Positions 22,321 through 64,000 of a stretch of DNA of 64,000 nt are shown here, in pieces (within the stretch, counting starts at the first letter, position 1; each line of letters opens with the position of its first letter). The stretch covers positions 51,570,001 through 51,634,000 of the forward strand of contig OZ022256.1 in assembly GCA_963978905.1 (NCBI GenBank), written 5' to 3'. Origin of the DNA: Trichostrongylus colubriformis. Lineage: Eukaryota > Nematoda > Chromadorea > Rhabditida > Trichostrongylidae. The translations under genes were made by a program, and so were the position numbers. Under the pieces are notes generated by a model. It saw only the letters and a program-made list of their open reading frames with translations. It searched no databases and was not told the origin of the DNA.

Positions 22321-25022
22321 CCAATATCTGGTAAAGCCCTGCACTGGAGTGCCCCCCCCCCCCTTCCTTATTACGTTGGCACCGGGATAACTTCTGTTCC
22401 ATTTCACCGACGTATGTTGCTTGGATACCTTGTTTCAACTTATCAAGAACCATGTTTTTCTAAATGTGACAAATTTGCATATTGGGTGAAGCCATTCAAG
22501 ATAGTTATGGCCATACACACGTAGTCATGTTGATTACTCCATTCGCGTATGTCTTGTTCATTTTGAATCATAAAGAAGTTGAATGAGCAATAAAGCACGG
22601 CGATGTTTGTTCAGCCGATTGCTGTTTTGGGCTTGGCCAGCTCTGGTAACAAATAGGCGACCTCGGATCAATGAGGCTTAATTGTCTTTTGAGACAACCG
22701 ATTCTACTGCCTCGTGGCGTTTGTAACCACCTTCTTAGGCCTATTATAGGGTTTTCTATTAGATTACTATACGCGAAAGGAACAGCATATCTCTCTGCTG
22801 GTTTGAATCAGAGAACTATATTCATGTGGAAGGGGTAAATTCGGCAGACTGAGGGGGAATTGGAGAATATGACAGTATGGGTGCCCAGCAGTATAACAGT
22901 AAACAAAGAACAACGTAAAACCGTGGAAACCCCGAAAAAGAGGGACTCGACAGCCCTCTTTTACCCTGTTCCTTTGGCGCTTCTCTGCATCACTAGCAAG
23001 TGGAGTAGATGCAGACGGGCGAGGGGTTAAGTCAGCCGTCCGCGCACGCTGTTTCACCCTACGGACAACTCCCCTCAGAAGATGTGTGGCTTTGCGATTC
23101 GCACTGGTACGGGATCGCGATAAGACATGAGCCACGCTTTTTCCTCGCGAGTTTCGCCACACATCACCTCTTCTGAACTGGAAAAAACATCAACTCTTTT
23201 GTATCCATACCAATCCTCACTTTTCTTATCCCAGGCGGTGCCTTTGATCTACATTTAACTCTTGGGCGGCTTGGGAGGGAAAAAGGTGTAAAGTAGGCCG
23301 GTCTAGACTACGTGATTTTTCGATCTTTCTATATCGCTTTTGCATGTGAATACATAACATCGTAAAACCATATTAGGGTTGCAGAGTCGGGTGCCAAGAT
23401 TGTGATTGCGACATCGCAAAATGGCTAAGTGGCCAGTTTGCACCAGTCAAATAAGGGGAACGATTGGGATCAAGCCGAGCGTCACCAAAAAAGTTCGCAC
23501 TTGGGAACAGAGTGTGGATAAAGGCATTCCGCAATGCACCCCGCTGAGCTTTTAATGAAAACGTTTTCAAGGGACAAAGCTTATTCTGTTGGTCGCGGCT
23601 GTGATTTTCTCATCTTCAGCAGTTTCAGAAGCGAAGCTCCCGAGGCACAAAGCTTTTCATTTAACGTTGTCTTCATCAATAAGTTTTTGCGCAATTTTTT
23701 CTATGATCCCAAGTCTTTCTTCCTTCGATTAAAGTCGAGTCGTCTTAGAAACAGTTGTAGGGACAATGTGAGTGATGAGAACTCCTATGTAGAGTCATCC
23801 AAATGAATGCTTCGGGTTTTGGAAGACACCACATGGTGAAATCCTCGGTGACAAGGAGTGTCCCGGGCCTTTAACTGTTCCTTCAACATCTGCCATCTGT
23901 TTCAGCAAGGCCCGCCCCTTTTGTTAACGTGGCGCGCCCCCTTTCGGAACCGTAAAGTGAAGTAAAGAAGGTGTCTTATTACTCGACTTTAATCGTTTCG
24001 TCCCTTTTTTCTTCATTTCCAAACTATTAAGCACCTCCACTCTCATAATAAACATTTTTCCATATTCGGCCCGAACTACTCTCACCACTGTCCTTGAATG
24101 AGTGTGCTTATTCGCATAAGAAGGATCAACGCGGAAACTTGTGCTCATGAGTTATACTTCATGTCACTCACTCACTTTGGAACAGGAAACCGAATTTATG
24201 GTGTAGGACACTGTAGTGTGAGGTGGTGCTGTCACAGTTAGGTGTACCTAACTGTCCTGTCAGGTCAGGCTGATGTCAGACTTCGCGATTCGCTTTTTCG
24301 CTGCTCTGCAGCGACTTCGCTTGCAAATCGCGGCTTTGCAAAATGGACTGTTAAACCTCGTTTCACCGGTTGACCTTTTTTGACGGGTGGGGGGAAATTT
24401 GGCCAATTTCCCCCCACCCTTTTTTGACTAGAATGAAAATTCAGGTCAGTCACTCGTTTCCCACAGTAATCCTGACGTCAATTAAAATGTTGGCGTAAAC
24501 CTGGAAAGGCAAGGAGCTTCGACATCGGTGCAAATTTGCGTCCAACACACATGAACGAAAATTCACGGTCAAAATCATTTTAATGACGTCAGGGTTACTG
24601 TGGGAGACGAGTGGATCGTTCAGATTTTTTTGCGTCTGCGTATTTTTGCGGTCAGCGAGTTTGCGATGTCACAATTCTGCACGCTACTCTACGACTCTGT
24701 AAATTGTGATGCTGCGACTTCGCCTGCGAAATACGACCCGACATAACGACGAAATCGACATGAGATTAGGCAAAAATTCGTCGCCAACTAAAAATAATAG
24801 AGACTAAAACAGAGGTTCAAGTGCTTTTGTTATGTTGTTTCCTTTATGTTTTTCCGTTCGTTTGAGGAGCTTCGTCTGAATAGGTTTGCGAATGCTCAAG
24901 TTCATGAAATCGCTCTCATTGATCTCTTCCCACAAACATTCGCATTGATTTTGTGCAAATCATAAATCCGCTAAATAGTGCTGTTTTCTAGAGAACATGA
25001 TTCTGAATGATTTATCATTACA

Positions 25023-25027
25023 GTGAG

Positions 25028-25030
<3 letters not shown>
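25023..25030 (+). promoter_or_regulatory. Putative trans-splice (SL) acceptor and KAT6 start codon
   Basis: The acceptor ttatcattacag is followed after only four bases by ATG (25028). A very short leader after an AG is typical of spliced-leader addition in nematodes. It could instead be an ordinary internal 3' splice site, since the frame is open upstream of the ATG. cDNA 5' ends are needed to decide. Confidence 0.45.
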
Positions 25031-63734
<38,704 letters not shown>

Positions 63735-63762
63735 GTAAGGCTAGTTAATGTCTATTTGGACA

Positions 63763-63992
63763 CTATTTACCCAGGGTATCCTCATCAGCTGGCATATTTA
63801 CGTAGTTGAAGAGTTGGTTTTTGGTGAACATTTCGATTTGTATAGAATTTGGTTCACGGGGATATTCGACCCGTAAAACAAGCGTACCGGATTTGCTTGG
63901 CCACCAAACACCCTCTATCGCTTTCACTACAGAAATTCGATAATGCGTACAATTCGGTTCATATTCATGCTTTTGGGTCAAGATACCCTTGG
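63763..63992 (-). CDS. Coding-like terminal exon of an unidentified minus-strand gene
   Basis: On the minus strand a frame follows the possible acceptor gtaagtag. It reads AKGILTQKHEYEPNCTHYRI, then SVVKAIEGVWWPSKSGTLVL, RVEYPREPNSIQIEMFTKNQ and LFNYVNMPADEDTLGK, and stops with TAG at 63763-63765. Codon use and composition look like a real exon, whereas the plus strand is closed. I do not recognise the family. It lies 28 bases beyond the last KAT6 exon, so the two genes either converge tail to tail or this gene sits in a KAT6 intron. A repeat-encoded ORF is possible. Confidence 0.45.
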
Positions 63993-64000
63993 CTACTTAC

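Larger units (their letters stand above)
19710..25020. other. Intergenic stretch upstream of the KAT6 gene
   Basis: No gene is recognised. It holds a pol III A-box-like site at 20325-20336, a GT microsatellite near 20428-20446, an inverted family D copy at 22150-22320 and family E repeat stretches at 23.1, 24.3 and 24.7 kb. The KAT6 promoter must lie at its right end or inside; I see no decisive promoter motif. Confidence 0.5.

Noticed and set aside
22767..23162. A 131-codon minus-strand ORF.
   Set aside because: It overlaps family E repeat sequence (GCGATTCGC-type words) and has low-information Arg/Ser/Leu composition; no domain.

Overview
This window is nuclear DNA from a nematode. The evidence is an intron-rich gene structure with AG-to-GT exon boundaries, a troponin I of nematode type, a MYST acetyltransferase of the KAT6 (MOZ/LSY-12) class, and a heavy load of small inverted-repeat elements. 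The mariner ends (tip TTAGGTTGGCAACTAA) and the dispersed repeats fit a strongylid, hookworm-like (clade V) worm. That last step is inference, and I cannot name a species.

Layout. (1) 266-2290, + strand: the last five coding exons and 3' end of a troponin I gene whose 5' part lies left of the window. (2) 2300-25020: about 22.7 kb between the two recognised genes, mostly non-autonomous transposon debris. It holds three copies of a GC-rich MITE (one split by a tandem pair of palindromic mariner remnants), two MULE-like MITEs with perfect 9-bp target duplications, a 430-bp fold-back element, and two families of dispersed low-grade repeats. Two coding-like fragments with polyA signals (minus strand about 11.9-12.3 kb, plus strand about 13.35-13.6 kb) are unrecognised. 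(3) 25028-63734 or beyond, + strand: a KAT6-type histone acetyltransferase gene. I resolve 26 exons, all consistent in phase, about 1,119 codons, with very large introns (15.7 kb and 8.5 kb). It encodes a basic and Ser-rich N-terminal region with two Leu-x-x-(Phe/Tyr)-Phe motifs, a complete MYST domain with a C2HC zinc finger, and an acidic/Ser/Pro-rich tail. (4) 63763-63992, minus strand: a coding-like terminal exon of an unidentified gene, tail-to-tail with or nested in the KAT6 gene.

The two recognised genes are unrelated in function (thin-filament muscle regulation and chromatin acetylation) and there is no sign of an operon. I see no CRISPR array, no rRNA and no convincing intact tRNA. 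The most useful observations are the PIP-box-like motif created at a KAT6 exon junction, a possible internal trans-spliced start, competing in-frame splice acceptors inside the catalytic core, repeated use of AAG 3' splice sites, and the nested, dated-by-insertion mobile elements. I found no clearly new multi-gene system.
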